Assembly (NCBI GenBank): GCA_020466095.1
Contig: CM035806.1
Span: 67,374,149 to 67,438,148 of the forward strand
Reading direction: 5' to 3'
Source: Chlorops oryzae
Taxonomy: Eukaryota > Arthropoda > Insecta > Diptera > Chloropidae
Length of the DNA stretch: 64,000 nt
Below the pieces are notes generated by a model. That model was given only the letters and a program-made list of their open reading frames with translations. It did not search any database and had not been told where the DNA came from. Below, in pieces: positions 28,886 to 40,570 of the stretch. Position 1 is the stretch's first letter; each line of letters starts with the position of its first letter. The position numbers and the translations under genes were made by a program.

Positions 28886-29224
28886 TTATTCAGCATCATA
28901 TCGGCTTTTCTGCTTCCCCCTCTTAGTAAGCTCGGATTCCACGTCCAGCAGTTCCTTCCAGAGTTTCTTTTGAGTGTTGAGATCCTTTTTTCCGCTCAGT
29001 TCCCTTTTAAGTTGTGCGCGTCTCCTTAAGAGTTTGTTCTTTTTTCCTCCTCTCTTCTTTGGAGGGCGTGCTTTTGGTACAGTCACCAGCTTTTCCTCTG
29101 CAACTTGCCGCCTTTTTCTCTTCTCTTGATTTGCTTTTTGCCTTTCGTGATACTCCTGTATCGATATTGGCCTTGGTCCTGCGGTGGGATCTTTGAGGGC
29201 CTCGTTCAAAGGTGTTTCGTTCAT
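28886..29224 (-). CDS. Small basic protein of an LTR element, unknown
   Basis: A 112-codon frame from an ATG at 29,224, 5 bases from the end of the hairpin repeats. The product starts with an acidic-neutral head (MNETPLNEALKDPT), has PRPISIQEYHERQKA at about residues 17-31, then a strongly basic, helix-prone body with KKRGGKKNKLLRRRAQLKREL (shown here as its key Lys/Arg run) and ends at SRYDAE. It is the first ORF after an LTR, primer site and leader on the same strand, so by position it is Gag-like or an accessory protein preceding Gag. The length is far short of a full Gag, and no capsid or zinc knuckle is seen. Nucleic-acid binding is a guess from charge. Confidence 0.45.
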   Translation of the reverse strand: MNETPLNEALKDPTAGPRPISIQEYHERQKANQEKRKRRQVAEEKLVTVPKARPPKKRGGKKNKLLRRRAQLKRELSGKKDLNTQKKLWKELLDVESELTKRGKQKSRYDAE

Positions 29225-29228
29225 TTGT

Positions 29229-29510
29229 GCCCAGCTCCCGCTAAGCGAACAAACGGTGATGAAACCACGGCTTAGCTCCCGCTAAGCGAAAGAAATATTG
29301 ATGAAACTCGGGCTTAGCTCCCGCTAAGCGAAAGAAACGGTGATGAAACCACGGCTTAGCTCCCGCTAAGCGAAAGAAATATTGATGAAATTCGGGCTTA
29401 GCTCCCGCTAAGCGAAACAAATAGTGATGAAATTGCGGCTTAGCTCCCGCTAAACGAAACAAATGGTGCTGAAATTGCGGCTTAGCTCCCGCTAAGCGAA
29501 ACAAATGGTG
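29229..29510 (-). repeat. 42-bp tandem repeats, each with a perfect hairpin
   Basis: Seven units of about 42 bases. Each contains CGCTTAGC-GGGA-GCTAAGC on the minus strand: a 7-bp perfect stem with a GGGA loop. One unit (near 29,450) has a base change in the stem (TTTAGC). They lie between the primer site and the first ORF of an LTR element, in its RNA leader. The open frame of repeated 14-residue units is a by-product of the 42-bp period. Confidence 0.88.
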
Positions 29511-29520
29511 CTGAAGGTGC

Positions 29521-29537
29521 GCTCCTCACGATCGCCA
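29521..29537 (-). promoter_or_regulatory. Primer binding site, tRNA-Arg-like
   Basis: TGGCGATCGTGAGGAGC on the minus strand, five bases inside the LTR end. It resembles the tRNA-Arg primer site of the 412/mdg1 group. Confidence 0.55.
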
Positions 29538-29542
29538 TAAAG

Positions 29543-29898
29543 TGAATCCATTCGAAGAAATAAGGCGTTGTAGCTTTTTCGATGTCTCAGAATGGACTGA
29601 GCCCTTTATTCACATTTTGTTTATATTTATATCTTATGAACTAAGAACAAAAGTAGCAGTGGTCCCAGCGTCGATCAAATGCGATAAAGTCAAGCAACAA
29701 AGTAGAGGTGTCGGGTAACCCCCGAGCCACGCGATAAGAAAAGAATTCAAAGCAACAAAGTATGCAGCTCAAGTAGCGGATATGCTGGAGACACCTTCGT
29801 CAGCACTTTCTCACGACTGTACAGTGAGAACAGTGAGCTGTCGCATTTGTGCACATAGAAAAGTACAGTAAAGCAACGTCTTCGCTGAGGCCACTACA
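29543..29898 (-). repeat. LTR of a 412/mdg1-like element
   Basis: On the minus strand it runs TGTAGTGGCCTCAGC...ATGGATTCA, 356 bp, with AATAAA (complement of 29,605-29,610). The primer site, hairpin leader and ORF follow on the same strand. Only the 5' end of the element is present; the rest would lie across the assembly gap. To its right the satellite begins at once. Confidence 0.65.
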
Positions 29899-32800
29899 GA
29901 CGTTTTGTTTAGCTGCAAAATACTCAATTCAAAATAGTGAAAATCAAATTTTCGCGAATTTCGCGGATGGTGGTCTTGATCAAATTTTAACCGTTAGAGG
30001 TAATTTTGTCTAGCAGCGAAATACTCAATTCAAACTAGTGAAAATCAAATTTTTGTGAATTTCGCGAATGGTGGTCTTGATCAAACTTTAACCCTTAGAG
30101 GACATTTTGTCTAGCAGCGAAATACTCAATTCAAACTAGTGAAAATCAAATTTTCGCGAATTTCGCGGATGGTGATCTTGATCAAATTTTAACCGTTAGA
30201 AGACATTTTGTCTAGCAGCGAAATACTCAATTCAAAAAAGTGAAAATCAATTTTTTGTGAATTTCGCGAATGGTGGTCTTGATCAAACTTTAACCCTTAG
30301 AGGACGTTTTGTTTGCTGCGATACTCTTCAAACATTTCCGATTAGATGGACGTTTTTTTAGCCATTTGTCTTTGCGGACAAAACTGTGAAATATCAAACT
30401 AGATTTACTAATTTCGCGAATGATTTAATTTCATAATTTTAAATTAACAATTATTGTCTAGCAGCGAAATACCTTTCAACTAGTGAAACTAGTGAAAATT
30501 AAAATTTTGAATTCGCGAATCTTGATCAAATCAATTTTTATTTTTTTTTTTGTTTAGCTGCGAATACTCAATTTAAACTGTGAAAATCAAATTTTCGCGA
30601 ATTTCGCGGATGGTGGTCTTGATCAAATTTTAACCGTTAGAGGTAATTTTGTCTAGGAGCGAAATACTCAATTCAAACTAGTGAAAATCAAATTTTTGTG
30701 ATTTTCGCGAATGGTGGTCTTGATCAAACTTTAACTCTTAGAGGACATTTTGTTTAGCTGCCAAATACTCAATTCAAAAAAGTGAAAATCAATTTTTTCT
30801 GAATTTCGCGAATGGTGGTCTTGATCAAACTTTAACCCTTAGAGGACATTTTGTTTAGCTGCGAAATACTCAATTCAAAATAGTGAAAATCACATTTTCG
30901 CGAATTTCGCGGATGGTGATCTTGATCAAATTTTAACCGTTAGAAGACATTTTGTCTAGCTGCGAAATACTCAATTCAAAAAAGTGAAAATCAATTTTTT
31001 CTGAATTTCGCGAATGGTGGTCTTGATCAAACTTTAACCCTTAGAGGACGTTTTGTTTAGCTGCGAAATACTCAACTCAAAACTGTGAAAATCAAATTTT
31101 CGCGAATTTCGCGGATGGTGGTCTTGATCAAATTTTAACCGTTAGAGGTAATTTTGTCTAGCAGCGAAATACTCAATTCAAACTAGTGAAAATCAAATTT
31201 TTGTGAATTTCGCGAATGGTGGTCTTGATCAAACTTTAACCCTTAGAGGACATTTTGTTTAGCTGCGAAATACTCAATTCAAAATAGTGAAAATCAAATT
31301 TTCGCGAATTTCGCGGATGGTGATCTTGATCAAATTTTAACCGTTAGAATACATTTTGTCTAACAGCGAAATACTCAATTCAAAAAAGTGAAAATCAATT
31401 TTTTGTGAATTTCGCGAATGGTGGTCTTGATCAAACTTTAACCCTTAGAGGACGTTTTGTTTAGCTGCGAAATACTCAATTCAAAACTGTGAAAATCAAA
31501 TTTTCGCGAATTTCGCGGATGGTGGTCTTGATCAAATTTTAACCGTTAGAGGTAATTTTGTCTAGGAGCGAAATACTCAATTCAAACTAGTGAAAATCAA
31601 TTTTTTGTGAATTTCGCAAATGGTGGTCTTGATCAAACTTTAACTCTTAGAGGACATTTTGTTTAGCTGCGAAATACTCAATTCAAAACAGTGAAAATCA
31701 ATTTTTTCTGAATTTCGCGAATGGTGGTCTTGATCAAACTTTAACCCTTAGAGGACATTTTGTTTAGCTATGAAATACTCAATTCAAAACTGTGAAAATC
31801 AAATTTTCGCGAATTTCGCGGATGGTGGTCTTGATCAAATTTTAACCGTTAGAGGTAATTTTGTCTAGCAGCAAAATACTCAATTCAAACTAGTGAAAAT
31901 CAAATTTTTGTGAATTTCGCGAATGGTCGTCTTGATCAAACTTTAACCTTTAGAGGACATTTTGTTTAGCTGCGAAATACTCAATTCAAAAAAGTGAAAA
32001 TCAATTTTTTGTGAATTTCGCGAATGGTGGTGTTGATCAAACTTTAACCCTTAGAGGACATTTTGTTTAGCTGCGAAATGCTCAATTGAAAACTGTGAAA
32101 ATCAAATTTTCGCGAATTTCGCGGATGGTGGTCTTGATCAAATTTTAACCGTTAGAGGTAATTTTGTCTAGCAGCGAAATACTTAATTCAAACTAGTGAA
32201 AATCAAATTTTTGTGAATTTCGCGAATGGTGGTCTTGATCAAACTTTAACCCTTAGAGGACATTTTGTCTAGCAGCGAAATACTCAATTCAAACTAGTGA
32301 AAATCAAATTTTCGCGAATTTCGCGGATGGTGATCTTGATCAAATTTTAACCGTTAGAAGACATTTTGTCTAGCTGCGAAATACTCAATTCAAAAAAGTG
32401 AAAATCAATTTTTTGTGAATTTCGCGAATGGTGGTCTTGATCAAACTTTAACCCTTAGAGGACGTTTTGTTTAGCTGCGAAATACTCAATTCAAAACTGT
32501 GAAAATCAATTTTTTGTGAATTTCGCGAATGGTGGTCTTGATAAAACTTTAACCCTTAGAGGACGTTTTGTTTAGCTGCGAAATACTCAATTCAAAACTG
32601 TGAAAATCAAGTTTTCGCGAATTTCGCGGATGGTGGTCTTGATCAAATTTTAACCGTTAGAGGTAATTTTGCCTAGCAGCGCAATACTCAATTCAAACTA
32701 GTGAAAATCAAATTTTTGTGAATTTCGCGAATGGTGGTCTTGATCAAACTTTAACCCTTAGAGGACATTTTGTCTGCAACGAAATACTCAATTCAAACTA

Positions 32801-33775
32801 GTGAAAATCAAATTTTCGCGAATTTCGCGGATGGTGATCTTGATCAAATTTTAACCGTTAGAAGACATTTTGTCTAGCTGCGAAATACTCAATTCAAAAA
32901 AGTGAAAATCAATTTTTTGTGAATTTCGCGAATGGTGGTCTTGATCAAACTTTAACCCTTAGAGGACGTTTTGTTTAGCTGCGAAATACTCAATTCAAAA
33001 CTGTGAAAATCAAATTTTCGCGAATTTCGCGGATGGTGGTCTTGATCAAATTTTAACCGTTAGAGGTAATTTTGTCTAGCAGCGAAATACTCAATTCAAA
33101 CTAGTGAAAATCAAATTTTTGTGAATTTCGCGAATGGTGGTCTTGATCAAACTTTAACTCTTAGAGGACATTTTGTTTAGCTGCGAAATACTCAATTCAA
33201 AAAAGTGAAAATCAATTTTTTCTGAATTTCGCGAATGGTGGTCTTGATCAAACTTTAACCCTTAGAGGACATTTTGTTTAGCTGCGAAATACTCAATTCA
33301 AAACTGTGAAAATCAAATTTTCGCGAATTTCGCGGATGGTGGTCTTGATCAAATTTTAACCGTTAGAGGTAATTTTGTCTAGCAGCGAAATACTCAATTC
33401 AAACTATTGAAAATCAAATTTTTGTGAATTTCGCGAATGGTGGTCTTGATCAAACTTTAACCCTTAGAGGACGTTTTGTTTAGCTGCGAAATACTCAATT
33501 CAAAACTGTGAAAATCAATTTTTTTGTGAATTTCGCGAATGGTGGTCTTGATCAAACTTTAACCTTAGAGGACGTTTTGTTTAGCTGCGAAATACTCAAT
33601 TCAAAACTGTGAAAATCAAATTTTCGCGAATTTCGCGGATGGTGGTCGTGATCAAATTTTAACCGTTAGAGGTAATTTTGTCTAGCAGCGAAATACTCAA
33701 TTCAAAATAGTGAAAATCAAATTTTCGCGAATTTCGCGAATGGTGGTCATGGCCAAATTTTAACCTTAAGTGACG
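29899..33775. repeat. Satellite array, about 38 monomers of 101 bp
   Basis: The monomer reads gttttgtttagctgcgaaat, actcaattcaaaactgtgaa, aatcaaattttcgcgaattt, cgcggatggtggtcttgatc, aaattttaaccgttagaggt. Monomers fall into alternating classes: TTTCGCGAATTTCGCGGATGG with ATTTTAACCG, and TTTTGTGAATTTCGCGAATGG with ACTTTAACCC. Class patterns recur at about 300- and 400-base steps, so there is partial higher-order structure. 30,330-30,550 is degraded. Each monomer has the inverted word GCGAATTTCGC. No gene. Array length may be wrong because such repeats often collapse in assembly. Confidence 0.95.
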
Positions 33776-34197
33776 ACTTTATTTGGCGGCAAAATATACA
33801 ATCAGAAGAAGCAAAAAAAAAAAATCATTTTTGTATACAGATATGAGAATAAGAGAAAGAGTGTTTTTTTCTAATGTGTAGGATGATGACCATAAATATA
33901 GCGATGTCGCAATTTTTTTTCAGCGAAAGCTTAAGTCTACATAGAAGCTTTACAGTGTATAGTATACACACACCAAATTTCAATAAGCTGGGATGTATAG
34001 TAAAAAAGATATCCACGAAAAACGTTAAAAATCGTGATTTTTGAAACTTCTGAACCACTTCCCACGACCCAAGAAGGGACTACGAAAAAAATTTGTATGC
34101 AGTTTTTCGGAAATTTACCTGGTTCAAGTCCATGCCAAATTTCAATATGATATCTATCATGGCTTAGGAGTAAATTACGAAAAACTTAAGTGTGACC

Positions 34198-34229
<32 letters not shown>

Positions 34230-34284
34230 TGGCTAGATCGACTCCTCTTGTCACCCTGATCAAGAATATATTATATATTATATA
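33776..34284. repeat. Dispersed repeat copy, split by mariner
   Basis: Reverse-oriented relative of 27,600-28,150, directly joined to the satellite as in the other copies. (GACA)n is at 34,198-34,229. It continues after the mariner at 35,578-35,640 (tatgtctataactatcgcga). The phrase GATATCCACGAAAAACG differs from the other copies, so it is a separate copy. Confidence 0.75.
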
Positions 34285-35577
34285 ACAGGTTGGCTAATAA
34301 GTCCCCGGTCTAACAAAGAAAAACACATTTTTTTGTCAAAATTCGTTTTTATTATTCAACATAGTTCCCTTCAAGAGCGATACAACGATTATAACGACCT
34401 TCCAATTTTTTGATACCATTTTGGTAGTACTCCTTCGGTTTTGCCTCAAAATAGGCCTCAGTTTCGGCGATCACCTCTTCATTGCAGCCAAATTATTTCC
34501 CTGCGAGCATCCTTTTGAGGTCTGAGAACAAGAAAAAGTCGCTGGGGGCCAGATCTGGAGAATACGGTGGGTGGGGAAGCAATTCGAAGCCTAATTCATG
34601 AATTTTTGCCATCGTTTCAATGACTTGTGGCACGGTGCGTTGTCTTGGTTGAACAACACTTTTTTCTTCTTCTTATGGGGCCGTTTTTGCCGCGATTTCG
34701 ACCTTCAAACGCTCCAATAACGACATATTATAGTCACTGTTGATGGTTTTTTCCCTTCTCAAGATAATCGATAAAAATTATTCCATGCCCATCCCAAAAA
34801 CAGAAGCCATTACTTTGCCAGCGGACTTTTGAGTCTTTCCACGCTTCGGAGACGGTTCACCGATCGCTGTCCACTCAGCCGACTGTCGATTGGACTCAGG
34901 AGTGTAGTGATAGAGCCATGTTTCTTCCACTGTCACATATCGACGCAAAAGCTCGGGTGTATTGCGAGTTAACAGCTGCAAACACCGCTCAGAATCATCA
35001 ACACGTTGTTGTTTTTGGTCAAATAAGAGCTCGCGCGGCACCCATTTTGCACAGAGCTTTTTCATATCCAAATATTGATGAATGATATGACCAACACGTT
35101 CCTTTGATATCTTTAAGGCCTCTGCTATCTCGATCAACTTCATTTTACGGTCATTCAAAATCATTTTGTGAATTTTTTTGATGTTTTCGTCGGTAACCAC
35201 CTCTTTCGGGCGTCCACTGCGTTCACCGTCCTCCGTGCTCATTTCACCACGCTTGAGTTTTGCATACCAATCAATTATTGTTGATTTTCCTGGGGCAGAG
35301 CCCGGAAACTCATTATCAACCCCAGTTTTTGCTTCCACTGTATTTTTTCCCTTCAGAAAACAGTATTTTATCAAAACACGAAATTCCTTTTTTTCCATTT
35401 TTTTCACAATAACAAAAGTTGCTGCACAAAAGACGCTCTATCTCACAAACTAATTGACTTACAGACGTCAAATTTTGACACGAATCATTTGAAGATTGCC
35501 ACTATATAAAAATAATATGCATTTAATACTAGCGACGCCATCTATGTGTCAGACCGGGGAGTTATCAGCCAACCTGT
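34285..35577 (-). mobile_element. Mariner, irritans subfamily (Himar1-like), full length
   Basis: 1,293 bp between terminal repeats starting ACAGGTTGGCTAATAAGTCC (left) and ACAGGTTGGCTGATAACTCC (inward from right), flanked by TA (34,283-34,284 and 35,578-35,579). These ends are those of the Himar1 group. It sits in the dispersed repeat 33,776-35,640. The element is complete in length but its transposase is dead. Confidence 0.95.
34352..35398 (-). pseudogene. Mariner transposase, inactivated
   Basis: Cut-and-paste transposase with N-terminal paired-type DNA-binding region and D,D34D catalytic core. The start is the ATG at 35,398 (MEKKEFRVLI); an upstream in-frame GTG is not used. The frame is clean to about residue 200 (GKVMASVF), where loss of one T in a T run near 34,795 shifts it. 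The first catalytic Asp, in the family phrase Met-Asp-Glu-Thr-Trp, is Glu here (TVEETW). In the remaining frame NQDNAPCHK and YSPDLAPSDFF keep the other two Asp, but a TAA follows the AGK phrase, the same stop as in the copy at 44,599-45,581. Length would be about 348 residues. No function is possible. Confidence 0.93.
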
Positions 35578-35640
35578 TATATGTCTATAACTATCGCGAC
35601 TCCTTTGGCACGTTACATATGTACATATCGGCTAAGCCGA

Positions 35641-35773
35641 TTGCACACATACCTTTTCCTCAGCCTTAAATATGTTGAAACATTACCTTAACAAAAATTC
35701 CTGCCCTTTTCGTTGTTCTAGCTACACACTATCTGTGCTTCCATTTAGCTTCACAAACTCGAAATTATATTTA
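35641..35773. other. Spacer at the inner edge of the right arm
   Basis: Unique AT-rich sequence with no gene; the inverted copy of contig 1 begins at 35,774. Confidence 0.5.
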
Positions 35774-37550
35774 AGTACAAATTTTTTGCGAATAGTGGTC
35801 TTGATCAAATTTTAACCGTTAGAGGACATTTTGTCTAGCTGCGAAATACTCAATTCAAAATAGTGAAAATCAAATTTTTGCGAATTTCGCGAATGGTGGT
35901 CAAATTGTAACCTTAAGTGACGACTTTATTTGGCGGCAAAATACACAATCAGAAGAAGCAAAAAAAAAATCATTTTTGTATACAGATATGAGAATAACAG
36001 AAAGAGTGTTTTTTTCTAATGTGTAGGATGATGACCATAAATATAGCGATGTCGCAATTTTTTTTCAGCGAAAGCTTAAGTCTACATAGTAGCTATACAC
36101 ACACCAAATTTCAATAAGCTGGGATGTATAGTAAAAAAGTTATTCACGGAAACGTAAAAATTTTTGAAACTTCTGAACCACTTCCCACGACCCAAGAAGG
36201 GACTAAGAAAAATTTGTATGCAGTTTTTCGGACATTTACCTGGTTCAAGTCCATGCCAAATTTCAATATGATATCTTTCATGGCTTAGGAGTAAATTACG
36301 AAAAACTAAAGTGTGACCGACAGACAGACAGACAGACATGGCTAGATCGATTCCTCTTGTCACCCTGATCAAGAATATATATAAATGTCTATATCTATCG
36401 CGACTCCTTTGGTATGTTACATACTCCGTGCCAAACTTAATATACCCTTTTTTGTCCTAAAAACTAGCACAGTGTAGTACTAGTTTTAATAATAATAGTT
36501 TTTGGCGTATAACGCTATTTTAGGCTTAAGAACTCTTTTTATACCCAGCGTAAGCGGGGTATATTAGTTTTGTGCGAATCTTGTAACAGGGAGAACTAAG
36601 CTCCGGAGATATAGACATATATATATAGAAATGATCAGGATCAAAAACTGAATCGATTTAGACATGTCCGTCTGTCCGTCCGTCCGTCCGTGGTCGGATC
36701 TCCTCCGAAACGGCTGGACCAATCAAGTCAAAATTTGGCACACAGGTAAACCGGGATCCGAGAATGATCCTAAGTAAAATTGGGAGACATCCGGCCACTG
36801 CCACGCCCACAAATGAATATAATGTGTTTTCAGTAAAATGCTTGTAACTTGCGAACCACTCAACACATTCCATTGATATTTTGTGTACTGGTAAACTACG
36901 AAAAGGGACATATCTTTGAAAAAAATGGACGCCGCCCTCCGTGAGCCACGCCCACAAATAAGGGCTTATCGTAACTTGTGAAGTAAAAGGCGTAGAAGTT
37001 TCAAATTCGCAACATAGGTTGACCAAGACGAATGAAAGGTGTAGGGAAAAATTGTATGAGGCCCGCCCACTGCCACGCCCACAAATGAAGATTTTTCGTA
37101 ACTTCCGAGGTAAAAGGCGTAGAAGCTTCAAAATCGCAACATAGGTTGACAAAGGCAAATGAAAGGTGTAGGAAAAAATTTTATGTGGCTCGCCCACTGC
37201 CACGCCCACAAATGAAGATTTTTCGTAACTTCCGAGGTAAAAGGCGTAGAAGCTTCAAAATCGCAACATAGGTTGACAAAGGCAAATGAAAGGTGTAGGA
37301 ACAAACATTTATGTAGCCCGCCCACTCCCACGCCCACAAATGGAGAATTTTTGTAACTTCCGAAGTAAAAGGCATAGAAGCTTCAAATTCGCAACATAGG
37401 TTCACCAAGGCGAATGAAAGGTGTAGGGAAATAATTTATGTGGCCCTCCCACTGCCACGCCCATAAATAGAGAAGCAAAACATAGTGCGCTCATAACGTC
37501 GGGACGCTGGGTATTTCAAAGTCGGGCTTGACCGACTTTAGCTTTCTTAC

Positions 37551-38258
37551 TTGTTTATATTATATATTTGCATGTTTTTCCTTGCATTAAAATTAAAAGA
37601 TAATTTTTTTTTGTTGAATTTTGCATTCATGTGTGACATTTTAATGCACTTTTGTCAGATGAATTTAAGCCTGCAAGGTCGTCAAAAATATGTTTTTGAT
37701 CTTTTGTTGACTGTTGATTCTTTTAAGCATCGTTTAAAACGCTACTGTCACAAATGCGTGCCAACGATTTGAGTGGTTTTCCCAAAAACCAATGAAATTT
37801 GCACGACATTTGAAATGTGGAGTAACCTCTCATTGTTTGATGAAAGTCTTCAAAATGTCATCGAAAAGTTTGAAAAATCGTTTTCCGATTTCAATATAAT
37901 TCGAGACATTGTTGAATTGCATGACAATCCACTTCTGTGTGACATTAATTTAAAAGACAAGAATGCTCAAGTCGAACTAGAAAGCCTGAAAGTCAATACT
38001 TCGCTGCCGCTGGGACGCGGAATTGAATTTTGGCGACAAATAGACGAAAAAATGTACCCAATATTAAAAAATCAAATATATCGCCTTTATTCAATGTTCG
38101 GTACAACCTACTTTTGTGAATCGGCGTTTTCGTCGATGGTTTATATAAAAAATAAATACAGAAGCACTTTAACAGATGACCATTTAGAGAGCTTAATGCG
38201 AATAAAAATTTCAGATGCCAGCTTCGATTTTGATGAACTTATCAATTCCTTGAAATAA
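37551..38258 (+). pseudogene. hAT transposase relic, inverted copy
   Basis: Reverse copy of 25,809-26,515 with the same two frames: 37,551-37,772 (MNLSLQGRQKYVFDLL) and 37,773-38,258 (TYFCESAFSSMVYIKNKYR and LTDDHLESLMRI). The frameshift near 37,755 and the missing N-terminal and catalytic regions are shared. One difference: the bases CCACTCAAATCGTTGG of the other copy read with an altered C/A run here (GAGTGGTTTTCCCAAAAACC), which moves the second frame start. Confidence 0.82.
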
Positions 38259-38718
38259 GGCTTTTTTTTATTTAATTTTTCCTTTTTTAATTTTGGCATA
38301 ATTCAGTTTTATTTTAAATTTTTCACTGACACTAAAAAATTAACCACCAAAATTCTTTCAGTGCAAAGCAGAGAGCTATTTGCGTTAAAAATAATGCTTT
38401 GTGAGTTTAGTTTGGCATGAATGCTTCTGAACATATAGAACTATAGCTGCAACTTCGGCCAAATTTTGGCGCGTTATGGCATGATTTGGTGAAAAACTTC
38501 AACTGTGGTGAACCACGCCATAAGTCGAGTGTTGTGGTGAACCACGTAATAGAAAGTGTGGTGTACCACGTAATAGCTTTTGGCTGAAGTTGCAGCTATA
38601 GTTATATATGCTTCTGAAGGTAAGACCTATGTCGCTCGCATATATTACTATATATGTCACTCACATAGATTTTGGGCGGGACGTTTCGCGCCAATTAGAA
38701 AGAGATGTTACTCGATAG

Positions 38719-39359
38719 CAGTGTTGGAAAATGAAAATTTCAGTGTGTACCTAAAATGATCCATAAATTGTACCTAAATATAGTAAAGTGTACCTAATAT
38801 ACCCAGCCAGAATTTTTTTCATAAATGACAAATAATATACCCAGCCAGAATTTTTTTCATAAATGACAAATATACCCAGCCGGAATTTTTCTCATAAATG
38901 GTAAATTCATTCATGTTTTCACCGAAGACATCAAGGGGAATATTTGAGTACTTCTCAAATCTGATGACATGATCATTTAAAGGAGATGTTATTCATACCA
39001 ATTCTAATGGCAATGTCATCGAGAGAAGGTGTTATTCACTCCCGAACGATGACATTGGCTTTGCAAAACGAGAGGTACCTACTACTGATACGATAGAGTA
39101 ATCTATTCCAATTTCGATGACCAACCCGTGACATATATTCTTATGACGGCCAATGCCGCTTCTGTCTAAATTTAATCAGAATATTGCTATAGAATCAGGA
39201 ATAGTCACGGATAACCACAGCAGAGCTTTCACCATTTCATTCACTAACAAAATTTCTTCCACTTGAAATTGTACCTAAAATGGACAAATTGTACCTAATG
39301 TACCTTTGAAGTGAAAAAGGGCCGAAAAAGGTACAATTACACCTACTTTTCCAACACTG
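38719..39359. mobile_element. hAT-type MITE, inverted copy
   Basis: Ends CAGTGTTGGAAAA and TTTTCCAACACTG, with CTCGATAG at 38,711-38,718 and again from 39,360. It matches 24,705-25,349. Confidence 0.9.
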
Positions 39360-39955
39360 CTCGATAGGCAAAAAATGAGCGAGAGAGAAATACTTTTGGT
39401 GAGTACCTAAGTGAAAAATACTCATTTTGGTATGTACCCAAGACCGTGGTGGGTACCCATGACCGTGTTGAAAAGAGCCAAAATAGAAACGGCTCCTGAG
39501 TGACATATATATTTTCAACAATGCATATGTATATATTTTCAACAACTGCTTTTCATTTTAGTTTTAATGTATTGTAATGTATGTTTGAATTGTATTTATC
39601 TGAATTTAAAATTAATGATGGTTATTTAAGTGAAATTAGTCTGTAAGAACAATGGTTCATAGACATAAATAAATAAATAAATAAATAAATATATGGTCGC
39701 TCGTCTTCGCAAAATTAAGAGCGAATTTGTATTTTATGAAGTTGGTGCACCACTACATGATCTTAGATTTGCTTATTTATTTCGCCCACCTATGCTCATG
39801 TGCAATGAAATATTTGGCAGAAATATTGTCCTTTTTAGTATCAATTTGAAATTTTTTCATTTCAAATTTACTTTTTTTCGTATCAAGCTTGACAAATAAA
39901 AAAGTATAGAATTGATACGACAGGTAGTATAATTTTAATAATATTGCGTATCGGC

Positions 39956-40570
39956 TCACATTTGTAAGTGAAAAATATCAATATTATGACGATTTCGTAT
40001 ACATTTTTTTTTCGGTGTGTTTATGCCATCTATCACTGATTTTAACCATAGCTCATCTCTTCCCAAAATACCATCCCCAGGAATGTTGCTATCCTCCGGT
40101 AGCACCTGAAATTTGAATTTTAATTCTGGGTAGTGTGCATGCGCTATTTGTGTTGTCCCTGTGCTTGTTATGGTACCCCCAAACGCCCCTACTAACCTAC
40201 TTGTTTCTAGTTTATTTAATTTAATGTTTTCTGCCAGCGCTTCCTGCTTAATTAGACTTGTATCGGATCCCGTATCTATTAACAAATTTACCTTTCCGCC
40301 TCTAGCTTGCTTACAAGGAAATTCTATAAACGCATCTAGAATTTCAATTTTACATATCTGTTCTTCCTTTTCCTTTTTTAAACTTCCACAAAATCCCTTC
40401 AAAACTTTTTCTTCCTTATTTTTTGGCGTGAGCTCCCTTTTCTGCACCACTGCCTTTTCCGATAACGATTTTTCACAAACTGCTCCTACCCTGGTATCCT
40501 TAGCTTGGACCGTTCCTGTTTCTGCAGTGCAAATCCTCTTGCTTTTGGTGGAACCAAGAATTGGTAGTAA
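39956..40570 (-). pseudogene. Element X protease, clean copy
   Basis: Same protein as at 5,440-6,055: LLIDTGSDTSLI and ILGRDELW in a 164-codon frame (40,450-39,956), with the preceding small domain (CTAETGTVQAKDTRV) upstream on this strand at about 40,525-40,420 in another frame. The region 39,828-40,010 beyond ILGRD is the start of the TTGATACG block, which is cut at 39,827 by the deletion junction. So on this contig element X ends here and has no Pol domain beyond protease and no Ulp1-like gene. Confidence 0.88.

Larger units (their letters stand above)
35774..39827. repeat. Reverse complement of 24,237-28,298
   Basis: Near-identical inverted copy, with scattered differences such as GGATCGGACGG versus GGACGGACGGACGG near 36,690. 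It contains, in reverse, the satellite monomer (35,774-35,930), second dispersed repeat (to about 36,500), 127-bp repeat element (36,530-37,545), hAT relic (37,551-38,258, + strand), palindromic MITE (38,432-38,607), hAT MITE (38,719-39,359), the LINE tail and the first bases of the LINE RNase H relic (39,693-39,827, + strand). It ends at ATT 39,825-39,827, the junction to protease-region sequence. Confidence 0.95.

Noticed and set aside
29241..29504. Repeat protein of 14-residue units
   Set aside because: The 42-bp DNA repeat is divisible by three, so the frame stays open without coding; it is in the leader of an LTR element and has conserved stems, not codons.
29899..33775. CRISPR-like array
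   Set aside because: Repeats are directly adjacent, without unique spacers, in a eukaryotic setting; it is a satellite.
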